From Parachlorella kessleri (taxonomy: Eukaryota; Chlorophyta; Trebouxiophyceae; Chlorellales; Chlorellaceae): DNA of 16,898 nucleotides. The position numbers and the translations under genes are program-made. Under the pieces are notes generated by a model. The model saw only the letters and a list, made by a program, of their open reading frames with translations, did no database searches and was not told the DNA's origin. The stretch's first letter is position 1, and each line of letters opens with the position of its first letter. The stretch is from contig BBXU01000764.1 in assembly GCA_001598975.1 (NCBI GenBank), positions 1 to 16,898 of the forward strand, read 5' to 3'. Below, piece by piece: positions 1-8,753 of the stretch.

Positions 1-175
1 TCTACCCAGTCCTTGCCATCGCCAATACTAACCTTGACACCTGCTAGAGCAGCATTATGACATACTGCCCACCTGCCCCATCAAGCAGTGGCGGCAGCCC
101 ACCCTAATAACATCCCCCCCCCTCCTCCTTTACCACTGTGCGCCGCCCTTCACTACCCAGAGCAGCAGGACATAC

Positions 176-2716
176 CCACGAGCGAGGTGTTCCATGCTGA
201 TGTGGCGGCGGGGTCCACATGCCAGCTGGCGCCGCTGCGGGGAGGGCCAGCAACCTGCAGTCAACAACTTGACAGCAGCACGTTGAAAAGCAGGCATACA
301 TTCTGGCGGGCATATGATTTACTGCAGTTTTTGATATGTTTACATGCTTGCTGCAACAAAGGTCGAAGGATAGACTCGCAGCTGTCACTCGCTCCTGCCA
401 GCATGTGTTCCGCTGAACTTCATAGCCTTGTTCTCCTCCTTCAAAGAACAAAGATGTGCCCCCATATAGATACAGAAGCCAGCCGGCGACAAAGCTCCTG
501 TCCAGTCTATGCATAGCACCCCCAAGGAAAGATATTCTGGCCACTATGCTCGCCATCCTGTGTCTGCCTTCCCTTTCTCCCCATACGACAGCCAACCACC
601 TGCCTCTACGCACCAGCCACCGGAACTCGTCGCGTGCATACCCCGCCCAGGAGAAGAGGTCCCAGCGGAAGGCGCTGGGCACGCTGTAGGCCGACAGCAG
701 CTCGGGAGCCGTCTCACCAAAGTCGCTGCAGTCAACATCAGTGCACACCTCAGTCAGTGCAGCTATGGTGCTGGTGCATGAAGAGGGCACTTAGGCTGAC
801 CCTGGACCCGTGCACTGGTGCTCGAAGGTGGCTGGAGCATTTTACAAACAACCCAATATCGCCGCCATGAAACCACCACCCACTGACCAGCATCACTGCC
901 AAAAAGGTCAGTCAGGCCAGTCCGACGGCTCACTCGGCTGCCTTTCATATTGTCTGTTCATGAGGAACTACCACAAGGCACAACTGCTACTCTAACACTG
1001 AGTATGACTCACGGGTCGAAGATGTAGACCGGCTCCTCGTCGTGCTGCACCCGGCAGTAGCCCAGGTAACTACTGAGCGCCATCTTCATGCGGCCCCCGG
1101 AGGGCTTGGTCACCTTGAACAGGCGGCTGCCCAGCCGGGAGACCAGGCGCTCTGGGGTCCATTCACCAACTGCAAGTAGGGACAAGGAGCAAGTACAACA
1201 TGGAGTGCAAAAATAGCTTGTATTGAGAGGCTCCCACATCGATTCGTCGTCTTCAAGGGACAGCCGCCCGGATGGACTGCTAGGCGCTCTGAGCCCCCTC
1301 ACCTTCTGCCCTACCCAGTGGCCAAGGGCAGGCTCGCAAGTCAAGCAAGATGGCACTGGGGCTGGCAGTGGTGGCATAGACACAACAAAGCTGCATCCCT
1401 GTTGCGGTCACCTTACATAAGTAGCTGAAGGCAGTGGCCCCCCCCCTTGTGATCGTACACAGCCTCAAAGGTGCAGAGTAGAAAACCCACGCTGCGCCCT
1501 TCTGGCCCCACTGGACAAAGCCAACCCGTGGTTCCACATGCCCACCCTGCCAGCACCCACCCTCTTTGGCCCACACAACAGCCCAGCCCTCACCCCTACA
1601 AGCTTTCCACTTGCCGCAGCAGCATGCAGGGCTTTCACGGGCTGCCGTGATGCCCTGCTGGGGAGAGGACTGCCCCCCTCACCCACTCGCTTACCCTCCC
1701 AGCCTTCTGCCAGCCCTCGCAGCATGACTGGCTGCGAGGCCCCATCGAAGCGCTCCTCAAACTCTGCTGGGGACAGGGCACCGGCCTCTATTCGCTGGAT
1801 AGCCTCCTGGGGTGGCAGAAAAGCTGAGAGTTCCACATTTCCTCGATACCAACGCCTGCAAGGGAGCTAGGGAGGTGGTTGACCACTAGTGCACAAATAA
1901 TCGCATAAGCGTGAAAAAAACATGAAGGGACGGGGATCGTGTCCGTACAAACATGGGCTGAAGGTGGGCTCTGCCTCTTGTATCAACGCAGGTGGTCAAC
2001 ATCAAAGCCCTGAGCAGCACAGCCGGCAGCGACGAGTAAGTTGAGCCTGCCAACGCTGCTGTCCCGGTAGCCTCGCCCTCTTAGTGAAAGTGACAAAAAA
2101 TGACAGCTATTGAACACTCCATGTTGTGTTTGAACACAACTAAAGCCCTCACCTGTACAGGAAGAGGGAAGAGAACCCCGGTACTTGGAAGGGCGTCCGC
2201 AGGTCTTTGGCGGTGCACCCTGGCCAGTGGCAGGCTGGGTTGCAAGCCAGGTAGGTGGCTCTCCAGGAACCCTGCGACACCCAACCCTCGCCTAGGGAGG
2301 TTCAAAGGCAACTGACCAACCCTGTGCCCTGGAAACCCTGCGACACCCAAACCCTCGCCTTGGGAGGTTCAAAGGCAACTGACCAACCCTGTGCCCTGGA
2401 AACACTGCGACACCCAAACCCTTGCCTTGGGAGGTTCAAAGGCAACTGACCAACCCTGTGCCCTGGAAACCCACACCAGCAAGGTTGTTGCACCTGTTTC
2501 ACTTTCAGGCTAGCTCACCCTGTACTCAAACGGCTGCTTGCAACGCGCCAAGTGCAGCTCCAGCCACAGAGGTTCCTCTGTGCAGTAGATGTGCAGGACT
2601 TTGGAAGTTAGGCTAAGCAGCGCCAATGCCCTGGAGTCGAGGCCCCGCAGGATGTGATCGAGGAGCTCATCGGGGAGGCCCCCCAAGGTCCCAAGACCGT
2701 GCAACCTAGCATCCAT
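176..2716 (-). CDS. JMJ21: F-box / JmjC-domain Fe(II)-2-oxoglutarate oxygenase, JMJ21/JMJ22 type (partial, runs off left edge)
   Basis: Six exons are visible: 2519-2716, 2153-2271, 1695-1855, 1013-1169, 614-725 and 176-254, giving about 275 residues with all phases closing. Residues 9-60 form an F-box (LPDELLDHIL, then CTEEPLW), which in this family binds SKP1. A GSWRATYL stretch follows, as in plant JMJ21/JMJ22. The JmjC core then reads YIFDPDFGETAPELL and RSGASWHVDPAATSAWN, where H261 and D263 are the first two iron ligands. The distal His ligand and the C-terminus lie beyond base 1; bases 1-175 are intron. The start at 2716 is chosen because the F-box follows directly; in-frame ATGs at 2758 and 2791 are possible. 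Family members hydroxylate or demethylate protein residues; the substrate is unknown here. The wording is closest to Arabidopsis At1g78280 (JMJ21), which also has a C-terminal kinase-like domain that cannot be checked in this window. Confidence 0.88.
2262..2473. repeat. 67-bp tandem repeat in intron 1 of the JmjC gene
   Basis: About three copies of a 67-bp unit (one copy 66 bp) start near 2262, 2327 and 2394, with a partial fourth at 2461. Each contains GCGACACCC, GGGAGGTTCAAAGGCAAC and TGACCAACCCTGTG, with few differences between copies. The leftmost copy begins inside exon 2, so every unit carries a copy of the exon 2 acceptor (GTGTCGCAG followed by GG on the minus strand). The repeat makes up most of the 247-base intron 2272-2518. 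Confidence 0.95.
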
Positions 2717-4109
2717 GTCCGTCGTGCAATTGAGCTCTGCCAGCGGGATGGACAACATTTGGCAATAGCCATGGCAGCACGTCTTGGGCAAAGCAGGCTC
2801 GCAGCAGCCTCAGGACTGGGCGCCAAGAAGAAGGACACACTTAACTGCAGTTGATGATCACAAATGTGCGTCAGACTGGGGATTATTGACTCCGTCTTTG
2901 TAGATGCTGGGCAGGTACACATCATGTAGTTGGCTGCCTCGTTTTGCATATGCCGCGCAAACTGCTCCCTTGAACTATCTCTTGCCATGTCTCTAGCCGT
3001 ACTGTCCAAGCTGCTTGAACTGCCGACATTGAGCAGCATGGCCTTAAGGGTCCAGCCCAGTCAGTGTCCCCCATACACCATGGTGGCCGTGGTGTTACCT
3101 TATGTACCTATGTAGTGCTACACAGGATTACCTGCTCAGCCAATTATGTAGCAACACAACAGCGGTGCATACTTCACTACTGCTATAAAGGCAGTTGGGC
3201 TGCATGGGAGTGTCTGCTTTCTGCACCACCGTCACGGCGGAGATGCTTGTCCAGGGTCGTTGTGCTATGGCCATAGCACAACGGCCCATGGGTGATCGCC
3301 GCATTGTTACTCCTAGAGGAGGGATTCCGGCTGCCGGCACTGTCACCTGATTGTGACTGCCGCTTACACTTGGTAAGCTATACATTGTCAGCAACCCTCC
3401 CATTCAGCCCTTTCTCCTATTTGGCTTCTTGGGAGCGGAGCAGGCCTGAAACTCCACAGCATGTCTCATCGCACTAGCAGTTTGATGTGCAGGGCTGACA
3501 AGACTAGCAAGGCCATGAAACGCAATCTGATTGTGGGTGACGAAATGGAAGGATTTCTGGCAAGCCCGGGAGTCGCTCGCATGTGGATGCTGGCCGGCTG
3601 GGATTGGCTATGCATCCGTCACCGGATTCAGGTGGGTGTACATATCAAAATGTTTCTAAAGCGTCACAGGAAATTTAATCGTGGAAGAAACACACTGGAT
3701 CAACTCCTAATTCAGTTCAAGTCGAAACGCCCCTGATACACAGGTGAGAACTAACAATGTATCTCGTTACGTAACATCATGTATACATCAAGATCACTGC
3801 ATGCCAGGGCTCTTAATCGGAGAATAGTACAGCCTGGATTCTACTGGACCTTGAGGGATACTCGGGTCGGCACTGCATCACTGGCAAAGTGAGCAAGCAA
3901 TGCTGCCAGGACCAAAGATGACATGTACATCAGTCCCTATCATGTCCTGCTCCCTGTAACACGCTGCACGGCGAGCGGCATATGCAACTCCGTATACTCG
4001 AGGTCAGGGCGCTGCCCGTCCTGCCCGTGCCTAACCTGCCCATGTTTTTGTTTGTCCGACCGCCGGTAGGAACTACTGCTCCCTGTGCTGCTTGGGCTTC
4101 CCGCTGGGC
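2717..4109. other. Intergenic region, 1.4 kb, no gene recognised
   Basis: This lies between the 5' end of the JmjC gene and the stop codon of the membrane-protein gene, both on the minus strand, so it should hold the 3' UTR of the latter and the promoter of the former. A minus-strand TGTAA (plus-strand TTACA at 3364-3368) could be the polyadenylation signal of the membrane-protein gene. A plus-strand 91-residue reading frame at 3461-3736 has no recognisable motif and no supporting splice pattern. A perfect 26-bp palindrome lies at 3258-3283. Confidence 0.6.
3258..3283. repeat. Perfect 26-bp palindrome
   Basis: The half-site CGTTGTGCTATGG (3258-3270) is followed without spacer by its exact reverse complement (3271-3283). 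It ends at 3257/3284, where the bases no longer pair. It lies about 540 bases upstream of the JmjC start codon. It could be a dimeric protein-binding site or a relic of an inverted duplication; the sequence does not decide. Confidence 0.93.
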
Positions 4110-4529
4110 TCACGCTGCAGCTGCCTCTCCCCTTGCTGCCGCAGCGTCCGCGGCTGTCATGCTTGAATATACAATATAGGAAAGGCACAGCACGGCCGCC
4201 CACACAGAACCGACCGATGCGGTTGTTATGAAGACTCCGTTAGCATAAAGGTCCTTGCTAGACACAATCATGGCAACCATTGCCAGGCAAAGGGACGCAA
4301 CGAAAGAAATGCTTGCAGAGTGGAATACTTTTTCCTCATAGCTGCCCACATACACAGCGCACATAATCACTGAAAACTCAGCAAACAGAAATCCTAGCAT
4401 GCAGAAGAGAGGAGCGGCCAGCTGCTTACTCAGCGCATCGTTTGGATTCAGGAAGACGGCAATCAGTGCGCTTGCCAATATGGAGCCGGCCACAGTAAGT
4501 AGCTTGCAGTATTCCTCGCGGGTTGTCAT
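4110..4529 (-). CDS. Small four-span membrane protein of unknown function
   Basis: This is a single-exon reading frame of 139 residues. The first ATG is at 4529, and an in-frame TAA lies ten codons upstream at 4557-4559, so the start is well fixed. Hydrophobic segments lie near residues 10-27, 38-61, 69-91 and 98-122, giving four likely membrane helices with short loops. Charged residues sit in the loops (EEYCK, NPNDALSKQ, SYEEK, SSKD), and an acidic residue (E51) sits inside the second helix. The tail is alanine-rich (TAADAAAARGEAAAA). No signal or transit peptide is obvious, and I recognise no family. The last codons hold a possible donor (GCAGC followed by GTGAGC), so a spliced C-terminus cannot be excluded. 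The gene is divergent from the chlorophyllase gene. The evenly hydrophobic, uninterrupted frame argues that it is real. Confidence 0.62.
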   Translation of the reverse strand: MTTREEYCKLLTVAGSILASALIAVFLNPNDALSKQLAAPLFCMLGFLFAEFSVIMCAVYVGSYEEKVFHSASISFVASLCLAMVAMIVSSKDLYANGVFITTASVGSVWAAVLCLSYIVYSSMTAADAAAARGEAAAA

Positions 4530-5212
4530 GTGGCCTTGGTTGACAACGTCTGGCAATTAGCCTGTCCGCCTGCGGCAACGACAAGGGATCTTTTGTGAGG
4601 GATGTGCAGAAACAGCCCTCATATGAGGTCTCAACTGTCTGCAACGTAAGTAATGAGTGCCCATAGTCCTAAACCCAAGCTGCAGGCTGGGGCATGGGTG
4701 TATCTAGTTGACCCGAAGCCAGCTGCGTTGCAGGTGTCTGCGATACAGGAGACCTCGGGACTGTGCGCCTCCATCCCGTGGGGCTAGGGCTCCCAGGAGC
4801 CTGACAAGGATGCATATCGCAACCTTGACTATGTAGACAGCTAACACTAGTGGTAAGTTGTTCAGCACATACCTGTCTTTGCCGTCAGGGGTGGGCAATC
4901 CCGGGTTCCTGACAGACCGGTCTGTAGGTTCAAAGACTTTTCTCTTGTCTTACACCGACAAGTGCTTACCGAGCTGGGTCGTAACGAGGGGCACTAGGGA
5001 CGCTTCTGCGTTAAAACATACGCAAGTTGTACTGGGGTCAGCATACCGACGTCAGCCCGGCGATTTTGCACGTCGCCTGGCTGACTCGGACATTTTGCGC
5101 GTTGCACGTCGCCTGTTGCAGGCACGTCGCAGGACAGACAAGATGCATACCGCTCAATTGGCGCACGCTGCTGACTCCACTTGCATACAAGGAGCCTCCA
5201 AGGTCTTCGGTC
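4530..5212. promoter_or_regulatory. Divergent promoter region between membrane-protein gene and chlorophyllase gene
   Basis: This stretch of 683 bases separates two start codons facing away from each other, so it must hold both 5' UTRs and promoters. No clear TATA box was identified. The chlorophyllase-proximal third contains a cluster of ACGT cores (5048-5130). A minus-strand frame at 4704-4898 has a hydrophobic stretch but no conserved motif and is not called. Confidence 0.6.
5048..5130. promoter_or_regulatory. Cluster of four ACGT-core elements upstream of chlorophyllase
   Basis: ACGT cores lie at 5049-5052 (within GACGTC), 5070-5073, 5106-5109 and 5124-5127. The last three sit in repeated GCACGTCGC contexts spaced 36 and 18 bases apart; two of them extend to GCACGTCGCCTG. 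ACGT is the core bound by plant-type bZIP factors and by some bHLH factors. The cluster ends about 80 bases before the chlorophyllase ATG. That it is a binding array is inference from position and repetition. Confidence 0.5.
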
Positions 5213-7814
5213 ATGAGAACGACTTGCGCGCTAAGCCAGTCCTCTATCCTGCGGAAACCCGTTGGGTCGCAGTACTGCTCTTTTGCCGCACCACGGCGAG
5301 TATCTACAGCAAGCAATGTTCGTTACAGGGCGGCACCAAGCCCCTGCAGGTAAGCCTCGTTATGTTAGGACTGCTGCTGAAGAGCTTGCCAAATCATGTA
5401 CAACCCTGGGCAGGAGTTCGGCCTCGATGCCTTGACAGTCTATTTACCTATCTGAGCCTCCCATCAGTTGCTGCCTTTGCTTTTGCTGACCATGATACCT
5501 GAATTGTGCGCAACTCAGAGCCTACAGGCTGCACCCAAGGACGGCCCTACTACAAAATATTCAGTTGTATGCAGGTCAGCCAACAAGGAAGGAGATATGT
5601 CTGCTTCCTTGGGCTCCATCAGCCCTGGCAACTTTGGCTGTTCTGAAGTGGTCAGGTTCTCACGAAAGCAGCTTGTGCAAAGCTGTCAGGAGCTGAAACA
5701 GGGCAGCCGCGACCTCCTTCTTCATGTCGTTATGACTGCTGTTATCACCCTCCCACCATCAACTGCAGCTCCTGGACCCTACCCTGTGATCATCTTCCTC
5801 AACGGTTTCGGGGTAAGCTGGGTATATATATGGACCTGTCCGCATGTGCGACCGCCAGTTTGTTCTCAGGTGCTCTCACAAGTGCACTTGGGTCAGGTAT
5901 ATGAAGCCATGACTATTCCCGTGTGAGATCAGTATGGCCATATGAGTGATTCGCCCACTGCGACTTTGGTAAAGTGTGCATGCAGACCGTGGCATCCTGG
6001 TATAAGGCACTGGTGGCTGAGGTAGCACGCGCCGGATATGTCGTTGTGCAATATGATATCAACCGTGCAAGGCTGGGTCCGCACAGGCTTCCTGCCGTGC
6101 CATTCAACATAGAGGATGAGGTGGGTTTCACAAGTGCTTGCAAGTCAACTTGGCACTCGCACCCTGGGTTGCAGCCTGACAAAACCCATGCTATTCCATG
6201 GGTGGCCACAGCAGGTAGCTATCTTAGGCATCCTGCCATCACTCAAGAGCATCCCTTCCATGCCTCTCAGGCCCAGGTCAACTACCCCGCACATTGCACA
6301 ACTTGTGTCAGAATTTGTTCTACATCAGCTGTGTGCCTGTTATCTGCTGCAGGCTGCCATATTGGAGCCACTTCATGCGTGGCTTACCCACCTCAACGAG
6401 GGCAAGTCAGCAACTGCCCAGGTAGCAGGGAACCTGGCGGCAGGGAACAAACTGCAGAGCAAGCTAGACAAGCTGCAGGGCAAGCTGGACATGCAGCGCA
6501 TGGCAGTGGGTGGGCACAGCCGGGGGGGCCAGCTGGCGACACTTATTTACGCAAGTAAGTAGTCAAAATGGGGCACTCGAGTTTCTTCCTCATCTCAGAA
6601 GGCACAGCCATGTCTGTCTTCAAGCTGGTTCTGAACATGGTTGGGTTGTAAGCACCGTTTACAAGCAAAGTGGCAACCCTCGCTGGTTCGCCTTGCTAAG
6701 TCTTACTAGGGGAGTGCCACTGAAAGGCAACCTGCATTGTATTTTCAAACCTTCCATGCTTGCACGTGCTTGCACGACTTTTGCAGGGCACGCTGGGGGG
6801 CTTGCCAGAACGTCATATCTAGTTGACCCTGTCGACCTCATGCCACCCAGAGCAGCTGACAAGCTGCGAGAGCTGGAGCATACTGTGGATCTTGGCATTG
6901 CATGGGCGCCAAGGACTGGAGCTTTCAACCCGCGGGCCGTCAACTGGGAGGTGCGTCTCACAGTCGCATCTCTATGCTCAAGTGCCAAAAGGGTTTCTCT
7001 AGATGTGGATCTACCACTCAAACACAGTTGCTGATGGTTACTATGACCAAATGCAACCGCAACACCATTGGAACCCCCGCCCTAGCCCAGTCCCCACCCC
7101 CCACCCACCACACACACACACACACAAAAAAAAGCAATCCTGGCCTAAACCCCAAGGCAGCACCATTTGCTAGTGGAGAGCAAGGCTTTGTGTGCTTAGA
7201 TTCACCCCCCTACCCATATCCGTGCAGCCGCTCCCGGCAAGTTTTGAGTAACATGCCAATTTGCCTTGCAGACTATTTGGGAAGTAGCTGGGCCACAGAG
7301 CGAGGCGACAGAAGTGAATAGTGCAACGCACATGGACTTCTGTGACGCTGGTGGCCTCAACTGGTTCCTAGATGCCCTCAACAGCATGCCGGGTCTGTCC
7401 AATGACGTCTTTGTTGCCATCTCAGTGAGGGGCATGGCGGCGTTGGCACCTTTTGTGCAGCGGCGCATCATAATAAAGCATGCACTGCCCCGACGTCCAG
7501 AACCTTTCGCGGCACGGCTACTCAGGGGTGGTGTGCTGGACTCGGCTGACAGGTCTGATATTGGTGATGGGGAGTTCTTGGCAGCTGTAGAGAGCTTGGC
7601 GGACAGCGATGAGGTGCAGGAGGCATTTGCCCAACACTATAACTTTCTGGGCTGGCCCGGGGATGGAGGTCCTGTCTGTCGTCCTATGCCATTGGGCCGG
7701 CGTATGCCAATGCTCATGGGTGGCTTCAGGGCTGGGCCTCCAAAGCGAGCTCGGGTGGCTCAGGAGACAGCCGCAGCCATGTGCAAGTGGCTGGACGCGC
7801 ACCTCAAAGGTTAA
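5213..7814 (+). CDS. CLH: Chlorophyllase (chloroplast-targeted alpha/beta hydrolase)
   Basis: Six exons (5213-5349, 5575-5812, 5986-6120, 6353-6554, 6787-6950, 7272-7814) give 472 residues with all phases closing. Chlorophyllase hydrolyses the phytol ester of chlorophyll to give chlorophyllide. Exon 1 encodes a Ser/Arg/Ala-rich, acid-poor N-terminus (MRTTCALSQSSILRKPVGS and onward), typical of a transit peptide. The core shows PVIIFLNGFG near residue 120, VVVQYD, then GHSRGG with the nucleophile Ser226. LVDPVD follows with the likely acid Asp251, then HMDFCDAGG with the catalytic His312. NW before the last junction is also typical of algal members. Residues 205-218 contain a duplicated KLQ(S/G)KLD heptad just before the nucleophile motif. 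A tail of about 150 residues follows the catalytic His and ends with a basic PPKRARV patch. An out-of-frame ATG at 5143 could affect translation if it is transcribed. Family assignment is strong; substrate is inferred. Confidence 0.92.
6449..6490 (+). repeat. 21-bp in-frame tandem duplication inside chlorophyllase exon 4
   Basis: Two adjacent 21-base copies (6449-6469 and 6470-6490) differ at three positions and encode KLQSKLD and KLQGKLD. The result is a short amphipathic lysine/leucine helix immediately upstream of the GHSRGG motif. Confidence 0.9.
7109..7133. repeat. CA dinucleotide repeat followed by A8
   Basis: Nine CA units at 7109-7126 run into eight adenines ending at 7133, inside the last intron (6951-7271) of the chlorophyllase gene. 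It is preceded by a C-rich stretch. Confidence 0.95.
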
Positions 7815-8259
7815 GACTGAATGGCTCTGTGTCAGCAAGGCGTGTCTTGCTGACTGCATAAGTGCTGAAGCAACAGGCTCTCAGGCCCTTAGGTGGTAGG
7901 CAGCGGTGAGCGTTATTCAATTAGTTGGAAGGTCACTGCCCGGCTGGATGGACTACTTTGGGAGGGTTGCGCTGGGGCTCGCAACCTAGTGCTTTTGTTG
8001 ATTATGACATGTCAGGGACTGCACAGGGAATGCGGACAGAGGAGAGACAGGGGTGAAACGGTAGTGACAGCTGGATGCCATTATGATCTGAAGCTTGCAT
8101 AAGTGCTGCTGTGTTGCTGCAGCTCCAAGGCCGGTTGTCTTGTGTATTGTACTGCTAGCCGTGCGCGCCTTGGCTTTATAAGCTCGTTTCCAACCCTGCC
8201 TGGTATGGGCAATGATATCCAAACGGTGGAGCTGTCGTGGTGACTATCATAGTAGAATG

Positions 8260-8264
8260 TTACA
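8260..8264 (-). terminator. Candidate TGTAA polyadenylation signal of CLPR3
   Basis: Plus-strand TTACA reads TGTAA on the minus strand, about 490 bases after the CLPR3 stop. No nearer minus-strand copy was seen. Confidence 0.45.
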
Positions 8265-8461
8265 AAACTCAAACCTTCCATCAACGCAGCTACCCTACCA
8301 TGTATCCTGATTTGCTGACTGCTTCTAGAGCAAGAAAGGTTGAGGTTGGTCTTCCCTCCAGCATGTCACTGACGAGAGTTGCCAGAGAAACCTGTACACA
8401 TCACAGGCCGCACCATCACGCAAGGCGCAACAAGATATGCACTCAACATGCTCCTCAGTAG

Positions 8462-8466
8462 TGTAA
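8462..8466 (+). terminator. Candidate TGTAA polyadenylation signal of chlorophyllase
   Basis: This is the first TGTAA I found on the plus strand after the chlorophyllase stop at 7814, about 650 bases downstream. TGTAA is the usual polyadenylation signal of chlorophycean algae. Confidence 0.45.
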
Positions 8467-8753
8467 GAGCACACCCTCTACAAGCAACACGAGCCAGCAC
8501 TGCCAATGTTGAACAGCACAGCAGTTGCGGCGATATCCGCGGAAGCCACATAGACTGAATTTTGCAGACTCAGCAACATGGTTCCCACGCACCAGCACTA
8601 CCTCAACACCACCGCATGCCTCCCGCTTTGCAGAGACTGTACACCAACCGTACTGCTAGGAGTACCAGCCCTCCCGCCTTGCACGGACACATGCGGCAGG
8701 GTGGACACACCCGGCAGGAGGGTTCCCGCCAAATGCTACAGGACACAAGGGCC

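Larger units (their letters stand above)
7815..8753. other. Convergent 3' region between chlorophyllase and CLPR3
   Basis: No coding exon is recognised in these 939 bases. The region should contain the 3' UTRs of two genes that point at each other. Candidate polyadenylation signals are separated so that the two transcripts would overlap by roughly 200 bases. Short reading frames here have no recognisable motifs. Confidence 0.6.

Noticed and set aside
1..175. Search for the next JmjC exon after WNTSLVG
   Set aside because: None of the expected W-x-L-(Y/F)-P-P coding sequence appears; this stretch reads as intron reaching the left edge.
3461..3736. Plus-strand 91-residue frame with a basic second half
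   Set aside because: No recognisable motif, no hydrophobic or periodic pattern, and isolated in intergenic sequence; consistent with a chance frame.
4704..4898. Minus-strand frame with a hydrophobic stretch upstream of the membrane-protein gene
   Set aside because: It opens from no clear start context, and an in-frame TAA (4557-4559) precedes the 4529 start, so it cannot extend that protein without splicing for which no good signals were seen.
4858..5502. Long 214-residue plus-strand frame overlapping the chlorophyllase first exon
   Set aside because: Its donor at 5349 would leave phase 0, whereas exon 2 needs phase 2. The frame starting at ATG 5213 joins correctly and gives a transit-peptide-like N-terminus.
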